64,000 nt of DNA from Telmatactis stephensoni (taxonomy: Eukaryota; Cnidaria; Anthozoa; Actiniaria; Isophelliidae): positions 186,001 to 250,000 of the forward strand of contig JALIZF010001537.1 in the NCBI GenBank assembly GCA_029948255.1. The letters run 5' to 3'. The notes beneath the pieces were generated by a model. It was not told where the DNA came from. It made no database searches and worked only from the letters and a program-made list of their open reading frames with translations. Positions within the stretch are counted from its first letter, which is position 1. Every line of letters begins with the position of its first letter. Position numbers and translations under genes: made by a program. Positions 21,970 through 31,889 of this stretch are shown here, piece by piece.

Positions 21970-24453
21970 TTGCGTCGCAAGCTTCTGGAGAAAGGTCAAG
22001 CCTTGACGTTGAAAGAGTTGAAAGATACCGCGAGGACTTTTGAAGCCGTGAAACGCCAGTCAAGAAGCATGAGTAGCCATTTTGATCAAGCTAACGTCAA
22101 TAGAGTAGTAGAAACACAAACATCCAGGTCACCATATGGTAGAGGGAGAGGGGCTAGTCGTCAACCCAAACCAGAGGACAAGAAAAAGGAACCGCAGTCA
22201 GGTGGGGGAGAGTGCTATAGATGTGGGAGACATGGACATTTTGCCAAAGACCAAAATTGCCCTGCAAAGAACAAAACATGTAACAAGTGTCATCAAACAG
22301 GACACTTTGCTTCTGTTTGCAAAACAGATAGTGGTCGTGACAGAGGGGATGGCAAAGTTAACCTTGTTGAGTCTGAGGAGTCTGATGATGAATATGCCTT
22401 TAGTGTGAGCTCAAGAGAAAGCATGGAAAGGGTAGATGTGACCGTTGGAGGCCACATAATTTCAATGATTGTGGATTCAGGTGCAAGCGTCAATGTCATA
22501 GATCAGAAGCTGTGGAGTGAGCTGAAGGAACAAAGGATAAAGTGCAAGTCGAGTAAGTCAAGCAAGAAATTATTTGCATATGGGAGCACAGAACCACTGA
22601 ATACTCTAGGAACTTTTACTGCTCTGACCTCTGTTGGACAGAATTCTGTGGACGCAGAATTTATCGTGCTTGAAGGCAAAGGGGAGCCACTTCTAGGAAA
22701 GACAACAGCAATGCAGTTAGGAGTGCTGAAGATTGGCCCAGATATCAGACAAGTCAACCAAAGTGATCAACTAATGAGTGAGTACACAGAATTGTTCCAT
22801 GGGGTGGGCAAATTGAAAGACTACCAGTTGAAACTACATATTGACCCAAATGTCACCCCAGTCGCACAGCCAGCTCGACGTGTGCCATGTGCCCTGAGGG
22901 ATAAAGTGAAAGATAAGATCGAAGAATTAGTAGAGATGGATATAATAGAGTCTGTAGAGGGGCCCACACCCTGGGTCAGTCCAGTTGTTGTTGTTCCCAA
23001 GCAAAATGGTGAAATCCGCTTATGTGTTGATATGCGACGTGCAAACGAGGCCATCGTCAGGGAAAGACACCCAATTCCAACTGTAGATGATGTGCTGCAC
23101 AGTTTAAACCAGAGCACGGTATTCAGTAAACTTGATTTAAAATGGGGTTATCACCAGATTGAGCTAGAACCTGCCTCCCGGAGTATCACTACCTTTGTCA
23201 CCCATTGTGGTTTGTATAGATACAAGAGATTAATGTTTGGCATTAATGCAGCCCCGGAAATCTACCAACATGTGATTCAACAAACACTGCAGAATTGTGA
23301 GAACACTGCAAACATTTCAGATGATATTATTGTACATGCTAAGAGTGTGGAAGAGCATGATCACATACTTGAGGAAGTGCTGAAGACTCTGAGGGAAAAG
23401 GGACTGACCCTGAATGCAGAGAAGTGTAAGCTACATATGACACAACTTGAGTTCATGGGTTTTGTTTTGTCAAAGAATGGAATTGGTCCAGCTGAAGAAA
23501 AGGTTAAGTCTGTTGTTAATGCAAGAGAGCCTGAGAGTGCCTCAGAAGTAAGAAGTTTCCTGGGACTAGTTAACTACAACGCACGATTTATTCCTGATTA
23601 TGCAACAATAACTGAGCCGTTACGCCGCTTGACAAAAAATGATGTCCCGTTTGTGTTTGGAGTAGATCAGAGGAAAGCTTTCAACGAGTTGAAGTCAAGA
23701 TTAAGTCGTGCAGAGACTTTGGCATACTTTAACAAAGATGCCAAGACCAGAGTCATCACAGATGCTAGTCCAGTCGGCCTTGGCACAGTTTTAACGCAAG
23801 AGCATGATGGTGAGTTTAGAGTTGTAAGCTATGCGAGCCGAAGTCTGACTCCTGTTGAAAGAAGATACTCTCAAACTGAAAGGGAAGCGCTTGCCATTGT
23901 ATGGGCATGTGAACGGTTTAATGTTTACTTGCATGGTGTTGAGTTTGAGCTGTGTACAGACCACAAACCTCTCGAAACTATTTACTCAGCTAAGTCTAAA
24001 CCAAGTGCAAGGATAGAGAGTTGGGTGTTAAGACTACAACCCTACAAATTCAAGGTGAAATACATTCCAGGAAAGCAAAATGTTGCGGATTCCCTGTCCA
24101 GGCTTATGCAAGTGGAAGACTCTGTTTCATCACCAGAGCAAAGAGTAGCAGAAGAGTTTGTTAGATTTGTAGCTGTCAGTGCAACTCCAAAAGCCATGAC
24201 CACAAGAGAAGTGGAAGAAGCATCAGCAGAGGATGAAGAGTTAAGAGAGTTACGGCATTGTATAAGTAGTGGACAGTGGCAGAACACCCAATGTAAGGAA
24301 TACATACCTGCGAGTGGAGAGCTGTGTGTAATTGGTAAGCTAGTACTAAGAGGTACGAGAATTGTAATTCCACGCAAGCTGAGACCCCATATCTTAACCT
24401 TAGCACATGAAGGACACCTCGGTATCGTCAGTATGAAGCAAAGGCTAAGGTGA
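21970..24453 (+). CDS. Gypsy Gag C-terminus, protease, reverse transcriptase, RNase H, start of integrase
   Basis: An open frame of 827 codons. Two CCHC knuckles lie at residues 82-117 (CYRCGRHGHFAKDQNC and CNKCHQTGHFASVC). An aspartic protease follows at 169-172 (VDSGAS). The reverse transcriptase has motif A KLDLKWGYHQ near 389 and ISDDIIV near 450, where the usual tyrosine-x-Asp-Asp is x-Ser-Asp-Asp. RNase H shows ITDAS near 598, the glutamate in TEREALAIV, and CTDHKPLE. The integrase zinc-binding domain begins at HEGHLGIVSMK. A TGA at 24451-24453 then interrupts the frame; the same frame continues beyond it. Only whole-polyprotein production depends on that stop; enzyme domains up to RNase H are uninterrupted. 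Confidence 0.9.
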   Translation: MRRKLLEKGQALTLKELKDTARTFEAVKRQSRSMSSHFDQANVNRVVETQTSRSPYGRGRGASRQPKPEDKKKEPQSGGGECYRCGRHGHFAKDQNCPAKNKTCNKCHQTGHFASVCKTDSGRDRGDGKVNLVESEESDDEYAFSVSSRESMERVDVTVGGHIISMIVDSGASVNVIDQKLWSELKEQRIKCKSSKSSKKLFAYGSTEPLNTLGTFTALTSVGQNSVDAEFIVLEGKGEPLLGKTTAMQLGVLKIGPDIRQVNQSDQLMSEYTELFHGVGKLKDYQLKLHIDPNVTPVAQPARRVPCALRDKVKDKIEELVEMDIIESVEGPTPWVSPVVVVPKQNGEIRLCVDMRRANEAIVRERHPIPTVDDVLHSLNQSTVFSKLDLKWGYHQIELEPASRSITTFVTHCGLYRYKRLMFGINAAPEIYQHVIQQTLQNCENTANISDDIIVHAKSVEEHDHILEEVLKTLREKGLTLNAEKCKLHMTQLEFMGFVLSKNGIGPAEEKVKSVVNAREPESASEVRSFLGLVNYNARFIPDYATITEPLRRLTKNDVPFVFGVDQRKAFNELKSRLSRAETLAYFNKDAKTRVITDASPVGLGTVLTQEHDGEFRVVSYASRSLTPVERRYSQTEREALAIVWACERFNVYLHGVEFELCTDHKPLETIYSAKSKPSARIESWVLRLQPYKFKVKYIPGKQNVADSLSRLMQVEDSVSSPEQRVAEEFVRFVAVSATPKAMTTREVEEASAEDEELRELRHCISSGQWQNTQCKEYIPASGELCVIGKLVLRGTRIVIPRKLRPHILTLAHEGHLGIVSMKQRLR

Positions 24454-25515
24454 AAGGTATGGTGGCCTGGCATTACAAGTGATGCTGAAAAGTTTTGCAA
24501 AACCTGTCATGGGTGCCAACTGGTAGGCCAACCCACCCATCCAGAACCTGTAAGGTCTACACCATTACCAAGTTCACCATGGCAAGATCTGGCGATAGAT
24601 TTCTTGGGACCCCTACCATCAGGACATTCTGTATTAACTGTGATAGATTACTACAGCAGGTTCTATGAAGTTGCCATTATGAAATCAACGACCACTGACA
24701 AAGTAATTGAGAGCTTAGAAGAGATCTTCTCCAGACACGGATTGCCACAAACAATAACAAGTGACAATGGCCCACAATTCATATCAGGGGCTTTTAAAAT
24801 GTATCTTGCAGATAATGGCATCAAGCATAGGAGAATCACCCCATTGTGGCCGCAGGCCAATGGGGAAATCGAAAGACAAAACAGGTCTCTTCTTAAGAGA
24901 ATGCAAATTGCACAGGCAGAGGGGAAAGACTGGATGCAGGAAGTGCGCAGATACCTCTTGGCTTATAGGGCTACGCCACATACGACAACTGGAGTGAGTC
25001 CAGCAGAACTACTTTATGGACGACAGATTAGGTCCAAACTTCCAAGTATCCAGGAAGCTACAAGGGAAGGAGATTTCAGTGATCGAGATGCAGAAATGAA
25101 GATGAAAGCTAAGATGTATGCTGACAAGAGGAGGAATGCAGAGACCACAGAGTTGAATCCAGGAGATCAAGTACTTCTAAAGCAACCCAAAGAAAACAAG
25201 TTATCGACAGCATTTGCAGCAGAACCATTCCAAGTGGTGGACAAAGATCGGAATAGTGTCATCATAGAATCCCCACAAGGAGTCCAATATCAGAGGAACG
25301 TTACACACGTAAAGAAATACAACACACCTACTCCAAGTTCATTGTTACAAGACTACATGGAAGAGGATGGGATGTGCGACCACGCAAGATCCCAAGAGGG
25401 ACAAAGGGACACCCACATGCAAGACTTGGAAGACCCTCAAGAAGAAGTTCCTGCAGCAGCAAGACCCACTCGTACAAGACAAGTACCAAAAAGATTTGAA
25501 GACTTTATGCACTAA
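24454..25515 (+). CDS. Gypsy integrase, downstream of an in-frame stop
   Basis: This continues the same frame after the TGA: VWWPGI, then the paired cysteines CKTCHGC that complete the HHCC zinc-binding domain. The catalytic core follows (DFLGPLPSG, VIDYYSRF, TSDNGPQF, NGEIERQNRSL) with the D, D and E present. A basic C-terminal domain with PGDQVLLKQPKENK follows, then a tail ending PKRFEDFMH. There is no envelope-like gene between the stop and the polypurine tract. Confidence 0.88.
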   Translation, partial: KVWWPGITSDAEKFCKTCHGCQLVGQPTHPEPVRSTPLPSSPWQDLAIDFLGPLPSGHSVLTVIDYYSRFYEVAIMKSTTTDKVIESLEEIFSRHGLPQTITSDNGPQFISGAFKMYLADNGIKHRRITPLWPQANGEIERQNRSLLKRMQIAQAEGKDWMQEVRRYLLAYRATPHTTTGVSPAELLYGRQIRSKLPSIQEATREGDFSDRDAEMKMKAKMYADKRRNAETTELNPGDQVLLKQPKENKLSTAFAAEPFQVVDKDRNSVIIESPQGVQYQRNVTHVKKYNTPTPSSLLQDYMEEDGMCDHARSQEGQRDTHMQDLEDPQEEVPAAARPTRTRQVPKRFEDFMH

Positions 25516-25622
25516 CATTGAACTGCTATTATCATGTTTGATTGTTTAACACTTTATTGAACAATTTTGGAACGTTAATGTTTGAGTTATATATCATTTA
25601 TTTGTTTGAAAAAAGGGAGGGA

Positions 25623-25755
25623 TGTAGTGTACTTATGTAAGGTCAGCGGTTGACCATGTGAGTAGTGGAGCAATAAAGATGGCGGACGTCCCGAAGGACT
25701 TGTTGTGAGTTTAATCTGTTTCAATCTCGTGGATACACCAGCCATCGGTACTACA
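25623..25755 (+). repeat. Gypsy 3' LTR
   Basis: Directly repeated copy of the 5' LTR, preceded by the polypurine tract and followed by the GTTAC target duplication. Confidence 0.9.
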
Positions 25756-26074
25756 GTTACTATTAATAAATGTTTTGTGTTCTTCAGCTTCTGTCATGTT
25801 CCCTCAGAATACAGAACATAGCTTCCACTGATCTTTTTGTTTAGTGACTTAATAATCTCAATTTAGAACAGCACAAATAGAATGGTTTGGCTTAACCAGT
25901 AAAATAGATAGGGGGTCCAATAGCTGACTTATAGACACTGGCAAGACCTTGGCAAGATCGTGGCAAGAATATCCATGGCAAGATTGCATGATTGATAAGA
26001 TCTTGCAAGATCCCCCAAGATCTTAATCATACCAAGATCCCATAAGATTTTGTAAGATTCCTCCCATTTAAATA
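25756..26074. other. Flank with short GCAAGATC repeats
   Basis: After the gypsy target duplication the sequence resumes the pre-insertion flank. 25,945-26,060 contains many imperfect GGCAAGATC / CAAGATCCC units. No gene. Confidence 0.5.
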
Positions 26075-27735
26075 AAAATAATAATTTTAAATACTTTTTT
26101 GACGTTTTTGATTCAAATGAATTATAAAATACACATTAGTGGGGTTGAAATATATGTTCAAAATCAATTTCTTTTACTAATTTTATTATTAAAAGTAATG
26201 CAAAAAGTTCACTGTAAAACAAAATGTCATTGTACAATTTAAAAAACGTTTGTTTTTTAAGTCATCAATCCCAAATAAAAGATAAATGATCAAATATAGG
26301 TACGAGAGACTTTTTAACATAATTTTCTAACCAGGGTCTTTACCTTGAAGGGCTTTCAATTCCTTGTGTTACGAGACAATAAATCGATAATCAATCGATA
26401 TTTCAAAAAACGAGTTGTATCCAAAGACATACAATTGGACATACTTATGATTGACAGTTCAGAAGTAGTTTTAGTTACTTCTTATACGAAAAAACCAAAT
26501 TAACAACTACAAATGATTATAATTAAGTCTTTGAGTTACACGATAATTACGCAGGAAACTTTGGTAAACTTTTCGTCTACTGTTGACATGAGTTTGTTCT
26601 GATTTGCATGATTATTATTCGCTAAATTTTAGGGGATAGTACGTCCCACTTTTTCATTTACACCTGTCTACGCCCAAGTCAAGTTGTAACTAAGATTTCT
26701 TTCTTGGATATAACTTTGGACTAGTTGAAAACTCTTTACTTTTGTCACATATTTTTGCAAATAGTATTTCTTGATCTAACTTTTCACTATATGTAATTCT
26801 TGATCTAGACCTAAAATTTTGGTATGAGTCTTGAACTCATTAAGTTATACTCCTAAATTCTAACCAATCACAAAGTTACTTTTAGTTCATGATTGACATT
26901 GTAAATCTATGACGAATCACGTCCATAAATACAGATAGTAGTAGTTGTTGGAAGTTGATGTAACTTGATCAACCAATAAAAGCTCGAACGGTACCAGCTT
27001 TGCCAAGAGGTGTCCCATAACACTTGTTGTCTTTAGAAGCATAGTCCCCCAGGCATAGTCCTTGTTTCACGCTCGACGGCAGACAATTCCTGATTTGAAA
27101 CTTTAGCTACATTTTTAAGCAGCTTTACTGAAGACATCTTCACAAAACGAAGAATACACAATCCTCAATGACCCATTCATTGTCAGAAGTTTTTTGAAGC
27201 TATGAATCCAACTAAAAAGTCGTCCAGCTTTGAAAATGTTCTCTGTGTCCTTCGGTCTTTCGAGCAGTTTTTGAAACGACACCGGGTCCGAAAAAAATAT
27301 TCAAACGTAGGTTGTTTTCGCTTTAACTCGTTAAGATTGTCACAGATTAATGATTATTAAAATCGCTAAATTTTTTAGGTTTCCAGAATAATATTTTTAA
27401 GTTATGCAAGTTCCAGTAAAACTGCAAAGAAACTTGTAAATTTTCAGTTTTCAAAGTGTCAGTCAATCTCGAACCCAGCGCCTGTGTTCCTCTTGGTCAG
27501 TACTGGGCTCGCGTCCGCTGACCAGACGCTGGCTCTCGAGATTGAGTGTCAGTGCGCGCCAAGTTGGCGCCAAAAAGCAATCAGCCAATCAGCATCGCGA
27601 TGTACACGGACGTACGACGTACCTAAGTACGACGGATACAGCCGTTGGGCTCCCTGTGTGTCAATGAAAAAGCAACTTGATGGGTAGCCATTTTTTCTTA
27701 GGTGTGGTGCTCCGCTCGCGCGGGAGCTCCGCTAT
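26075..27735. mobile_element. Nonautonomous TIR-bearing repeat, copy B (about 1.7 kb)
   Basis: This matches copy A (14317-16531) in the same orientation. Shared blocks include AATAATAATTTTAAATAC, TTGACGTTTTTGATTCAAAT, CACATTAGTGGGGTTGAAAT, TTGGCGCCAAAAA, AATCAGCATCGCGATG and the end GGGAGCTCCGCTAT. It lacks the left TIR, most of the tandem 5' portion and one half of the GC palindrome. It has gained an 81-bp foldback element at 27464-27544. Confidence 0.7.
27464..27544. mobile_element. 81-bp foldback insertion with 9-bp target duplication
   Basis: CAATCTCGAACCCAGCG on the left pairs with CGCTGGCTCTCGAGATTG on the right. The direct repeat AGTGTCAGT flanks it (27455-27463 and 27545-27553). Copy A of the host repeat carries the empty site (AGTGTCAGCGCGCG at about 16,290), which confirms an insertion. 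Confidence 0.8.
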
Positions 27736-27796
27736 AAATGATTTAAATCTAATGTACTTCAAATTTTTCAGGGACCATATTGGATTGTTTGCAGAC

Positions 27797-28140
27797 AAAA
27801 AGAACTTAGAAGTGATGCACGTGTAGTATGTATTAACTTTTACTAAGAGAATGATAAATAAAGTTAGGAAAGTCTATTATGGATTATGGATATTTTTATC
27901 AACTATGTCATGAGAAAGTGGCTGCTTAGTGAAGTGAAATGCTAGATGTCAAAATATGTTTCTATACATATAGTACCTCCATTTTAATAGTGCATCTTAT
28001 TATTGTCAAAAAGAACTTAGAAATGATGGTATGTAGTAAACTTTTACTAAGAGAATGATTAATAAAGTTATGAAGCAAAGTCTATTTTGGATTATGGATC
28101 TTTTTATCAACTGTGTCAGGAGAAAGTGGATGCTTATTGA
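27797..28140. repeat. Tandem direct duplication, about 140-bp core, period about 208 bp
   Basis: AAAAAGAACTTAGAA at 27,799 recurs at 28,009. After it both copies share TTTTACTAAGAGAATGAT, TGGATTATGGAT, TTTTTATCAACT and GAGAAAGTGG. The first copy follows a TTTTTCAG acceptor-like site and could hold a short terminal exon. Confidence 0.65.
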
Positions 28141-29125
28141 AAAAAAAACGCAGTCTAAGACTGCATGTGGCTAGTGCATGCGCAAGCTTGCTCAAAAAAT
28201 GTATACACATTTTCACGTGGAAGTCAAAGTCGTGTCAGCAAAGATTTTATTTTATACAACAGAAACGACCAAAAACATGCCAAGTTGAAACAATTGGGCG
28301 ATTTTTCTTGTCAAAATTTAAACGTTAATCTCGGCGATATTGATTTTGTTCATCATTGAACATCTTGTAAAAAATATAATTTGGCGGTCACGGTTAGCAC
28401 ATCGCACTTAGTAGTCTTAGTAATTGTCGCGCTGAATAAGGTAAACATTATAAGGTCTACTTGCACTCAAAAGAAGCCAGTAGCCTACAGGAGTAAAGAA
28501 GCATTACACAATGTTTTTCTGTTGGGGTTTTCTCGGACTGCAGATTCTGACCTAACAGGTGACCGAACGAGCGCGCACGCAACGGGACGTGTCAGCTCCG
28601 TTGTATATATATAATGGCACGGTAGCCAGCCAATCAGCGCGCACATGTTATTTCAAATATTTTATAAATATACCAAACTCGTTCTCGTTCTCGTCTAGAT
28701 TTTCTCAATGTCCGTCTTGCGAGCGCACCTAAAAACCGCGACGACAGACTTTCCCAGAATGTTTTCCGCCAGAGGGTTTCCGCCAAATTTACCGACCCAA
28801 AAATGGGTCGGCGAAGGTTTTAAATAAAGAAATTAAGAGAGCCAATCAGCGCGCTCCTCGCACTCAGCGCGCGCTCATTTGGGGGGAAACGCAAATCAAG
28901 ATCTTGCAAGTCGCACAAGGCTATCTGTCTAGAATGTTTATTTTTATTCTATTTTTTCATTAATATGTGAATTTTTATAAGAGGTCGACTTGTAGCAAGT
29001 TTAGTTCTCGTCAAGTACTCATTGTCAGTGAAGTCAAGACACATTTGTTCAAAAGAGCATTTGATTTAAGGTAGCTCGACCCCATAATTTTACACGAACA
29101 CTTTCCAACTTTGAAGCGCTCATGC
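28141..29125. other. Noncoding interior with repeated GCCAATCAGCGCGC motifs
   Basis: A relatively CpG-rich stretch (about 28,540-28,880) carries CCAATCAGCGCGC twice and many GCGCGC strings. This is promoter-like base composition, but no adjacent gene start was established. No convincing coding frame. Confidence 0.35.
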
Positions 29126-29417
29126 TTAAAATGAACGCAAAGTTAGGTAAATATTGAAGCAATGTTGAGGATTTTGTGCTCTGGGCTGGGACTCCTTTTG
29201 TTTCTGTCTTATCAACAAATAATTCTTGTACACCATGCACGCATTGACTGCACTTGGTTAACAATAACGAATAATTGTTATACTTTTCAAATTGTGCCCG
29301 TCACAGAATTCAATTCAAAAGAATTTGTTGCTGTGCTAAATCGTAGACAATAGAAGTCCCAGAGCACAAAATCGTCGACATTGCATCAATATTTACCTAA
29401 CTTTGCGTTCATTTTAA
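29126..29417. repeat. 60-bp inverted repeat with 172-nt spacer
   Basis: 29126-29185 (TTAAAATGAACGCAAAGTTAG... to ...GTGCTCTGGG) is repeated inverted at 29358-29417 with three mismatches that I can see. A transcript would form a long hairpin. It is probably a foldback element. Confidence 0.75.
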
Positions 29418-29992
29418 CCCACCTAAAAAGTTTTCAATTAACAGGAAAATCCGTTTGCTTATAATTTATTAATCAATTACGCTCCTCAGGAAAAATAAAT
29501 AAAGAAAATCGAGCAGTTTTCTAATGATCGCATGTTTTGCGAAAATGCCCGTAAAATCGGAGAAAATATGTAAACATTGAGTTTTCAGCTTCATTCACAT
29601 ATCATTCGATTTGGCAAAATCGCGTTGCTGTCTATCCTTCCAGTTTTTCCATAAAGTACTAGCGGGTATGAAAATAGAATGAGCGATTTTGGGGGTAAAT
29701 AAATATCCAAGAAGTAGTAAAATTTGGCAAGGGTAGTGTGGTCTTCAATTTTTGCATAAATTAATATACTCTTAATTTAAAGCACCCAAAATATCTCCAA
29801 ATCCGTCTTGTAGATTTTAGTGAGACTTCTTTCAGAGGAAGGCAGACATCCAAGGTATATGTAGCATCGAGCATTTCCTTAGCAAATGCATTTGAGAGCC
29901 AAAATTGGACCCAAAGCTAAAACACATTTGACGTCATTGTCACGTGATATTCCGTCCGATCTCCCAACTAAAAAACACATTCAATATTGCTT

Positions 29993-30060
29993 TTCAGTAT
30001 ATATGTAATATATACATATGTAATATATATATATGTAATATATATATGTCAGTATATATG
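29993..30060. repeat. (TA)-rich ATATATGTAAT microsatellite
   Basis: Repeated ATATATGTAATATATA units upstream of the transposase gene. The rest of 29,418-30,269 is AT-rich and noncoding. Confidence 0.8.
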
Positions 30061-30269
30061 CTTCTTATGACAATATTTAGGTAGTTAGTATATATTCTTA
30101 CTGTGTTAATTAGTTAATATTACATATTCAATGTATTATTTTATCATTTTGATATCTATTATTGTTATCTACTGTAAATTTTACTTAGAAAGCACTTTGG
30201 ACAATTAGTGTTTTAGCAGTTTTAGCGGGATGTGTCGATTTCAAGTGTGCGATTCCATATGCCAGCGGT

Positions 30270-31889
30270 TTGATCAGAGGGTTGAGCCCTCATATCTTCT
30301 GTTCTGCGGCTAATGCGTCAGCCTTTTCACACGTGTGTCAATTGTTATTCGTAGTATCAATATTATCAAAAATGTATTTCTTATCGCTATTTATTTTTTT
30401 AATTTGTCTCCTATCTTGCTGTCACACGATGAAGATTTCTGAGTTCACCTTCAAAAGGATCGAAGCAGCTATAAACAACTTCAAAAGTGGTGGGTATCGG
30501 GTGCTAGTTATTCAAGATATTTCAATGGAAGTATGCGACGGACAAACACCTCACTACGAAGACTATTTATCTCCACCAATCATGGTATGGGATGTTTTAC
30601 AAAGCTACAGTAATTTGGTAAAAGATATAACATGCCATATCTGTAAAGCCAAGGACGTGTTATCGAGACTTAGGGTAGCGGGACTTTGGACAAACGATTG
30701 TGCGTCGTCGTATCCTCCAAGGCTCATCTACGATACATCCAGGTATATTCTTCTGGTTTCATCTATTTACATTTGTCCACATAATCATCGAGTTCCATCA
30801 CACCACCCCACCATTCTTTCTGCACTTCCTTGTAATGCACATGTTCCGTTTTATTTGACAAACCGTGCTGGATTTACTGTTAATCTGTTAGAACAGATAT
30901 GTTCTCTAGTTGATCACGGTATGAGTTTTCTTGGTATCGAAGGTATCGTTGAGGATCAATATCTTCATACCTACAGTACATGCAAAGCGAAATATGTCCG
31001 AGATAAAGACTCAAACATCTCATTTCCAGAATTTTCACAGGAAGTGTTCACTTTCCCTCATGAGAAAAGCATAAGGAATGTCTTTTTATCTTACTCCTCA
31101 TTGTTTGAGGAAGTTTATAATAAAGATATGGCAGAACGTACTTCACATTGGTTATGCTGTGATCATACATTTAAAAGTGCTGCCAATATTCGTCAATATA
31201 GAGGAAGTGATGGTCGCTGGATAAAGCTCTTCAAATGCATATTTTGTGTACTTGGGATTGAAGGTGATATCCTCCATTGGCAATTCACAAGCGGAGAATC
31301 TTTTGATGAAGTGAGGCATGTTTTTAAAGAACTAAGAAGCCATTTGAAATGTAAAGGATTGGTATTAGATGGGATAATAATTGATAATTGCTGCAAATGG
31401 AAAGGAATGCTTTCTGTAGAGTTTCCCAATGTCCCAGTCAAACTCGATCTTTTTCATGCTGTGCAGCGCTTCACAAAGACGTTAAATTCAAAGACTAGAA
31501 AGAACAGTGGTGTGTCAAAAGATTATGGTATGATATTTAGACAACCAACAGATTTAGGTGAGAAGAGACAGCAATGTACAGCTAATGCTAGTACAATTTT
31601 AAAGAATCTGGAAAGTTTTGTAACGAAATGGAACGATGTTAAGTGGAATGGTGAAGATATACTGGGCACTCAAACACACCTAGCTATTTCAAATTTAAAG
31701 AAACACATTGAAAAAGGTTGCCTTAGTGGAATTCCAGCACATTGTTCTATTTCTGGAAATGAAAGGCTGCACAGAACTATGAATGCTATACTAAAAACAA
31801 ATAAAATTAGCCTTGATATGGCATATCCAGGATGCAGTACACTTTTTTTTAAAAGCAACAATTTTAAAGTGATGGAAAGTGATCGCTAG
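30270..31889 (+). CDS. DDE-type transposase-like protein of the giant element
   Basis: An open frame of 539 codons. Residues 1-53 are hydrophobic and probably not translated; M54 (MKISEFTFKRIEAAI) is a better start, or an exon joins here. A Cys-rich segment CHICKAKDVLSRLRVAGLW precedes the catalytic region. There CCDHTFKSA gives Asp298, GIIIDNCCKWK gives Asp372, LDLFHAVQRF follows, and SGNERLHRTMN gives Glu498. The D-D-E spacing is about 73 and 125 residues. I recall similar uncharacterised multicopy proteins in cnidarians, sponges and fish and infer a cut-and-paste transposase; I cannot name the superfamily. The C-terminus runs straight into the satellite (last residues FKVMESDR are repeat-encoded), so the native end may be lost. 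No internal stop or frameshift is seen. Confidence 0.7.
   Translation: MIRGLSPHIFCSAANASAFSHVCQLLFVVSILSKMYFLSLFIFLICLLSCCHTMKISEFTFKRIEAAINNFKSGGYRVLVIQDISMEVCDGQTPHYEDYLSPPIMVWDVLQSYSNLVKDITCHICKAKDVLSRLRVAGLWTNDCASSYPPRLIYDTSRYILLVSSIYICPHNHRVPSHHPTILSALPCNAHVPFYLTNRAGFTVNLLEQICSLVDHGMSFLGIEGIVEDQYLHTYSTCKAKYVRDKDSNISFPEFSQEVFTFPHEKSIRNVFLSYSSLFEEVYNKDMAERTSHWLCCDHTFKSAANIRQYRGSDGRWIKLFKCIFCVLGIEGDILHWQFTSGESFDEVRHVFKELRSHLKCKGLVLDGIIIDNCCKWKGMLSVEFPNVPVKLDLFHAVQRFTKTLNSKTRKNSGVSKDYGMIFRQPTDLGEKRQQCTANASTILKNLESFVTKWNDVKWNGEDILGTQTHLAISNLKKHIEKGCLSGIPAHCSISGNERLHRTMNAILKTNKISLDMAYPGCSTLFFKSNNFKVMESDR

Larger units (their letters stand above)
21325..25755 (+). mobile_element. Ty3/gypsy LTR retrotransposon, full length, young
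   Basis: The two 133-bp LTRs start TGTAGTGTACTTATG and end GGTACTACA, and differ at one position that I can see (CCGGCC against CCAGCC). A 5-bp target duplication GTTAC flanks them (21320-21324 and 25756-25760). A primer-binding-like TGGCGACGAGG follows the 5' LTR. A polypurine tract AAAAAAGGGAGGGA immediately precedes the 3' LTR. The very short LTR contains AATAAAG. Coding sequence spans 21507-25515 but has two gag frameshifts and one in-frame stop, so this copy is disabled despite its recent insertion. It sits inside the giant element. Confidence 0.95.

Noticed and set aside
22503..23117. Minus-strand frames within the gypsy element
   Set aside because: They lie opposite the intact protease/RT frame and show only shadow coding.
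31870..31889. Native C-terminus of the transposase
   Set aside because: The last residues are encoded by the satellite unit GTGATGGAAAGTGATCGCTAG, so the natural end of the protein cannot be inferred from them.
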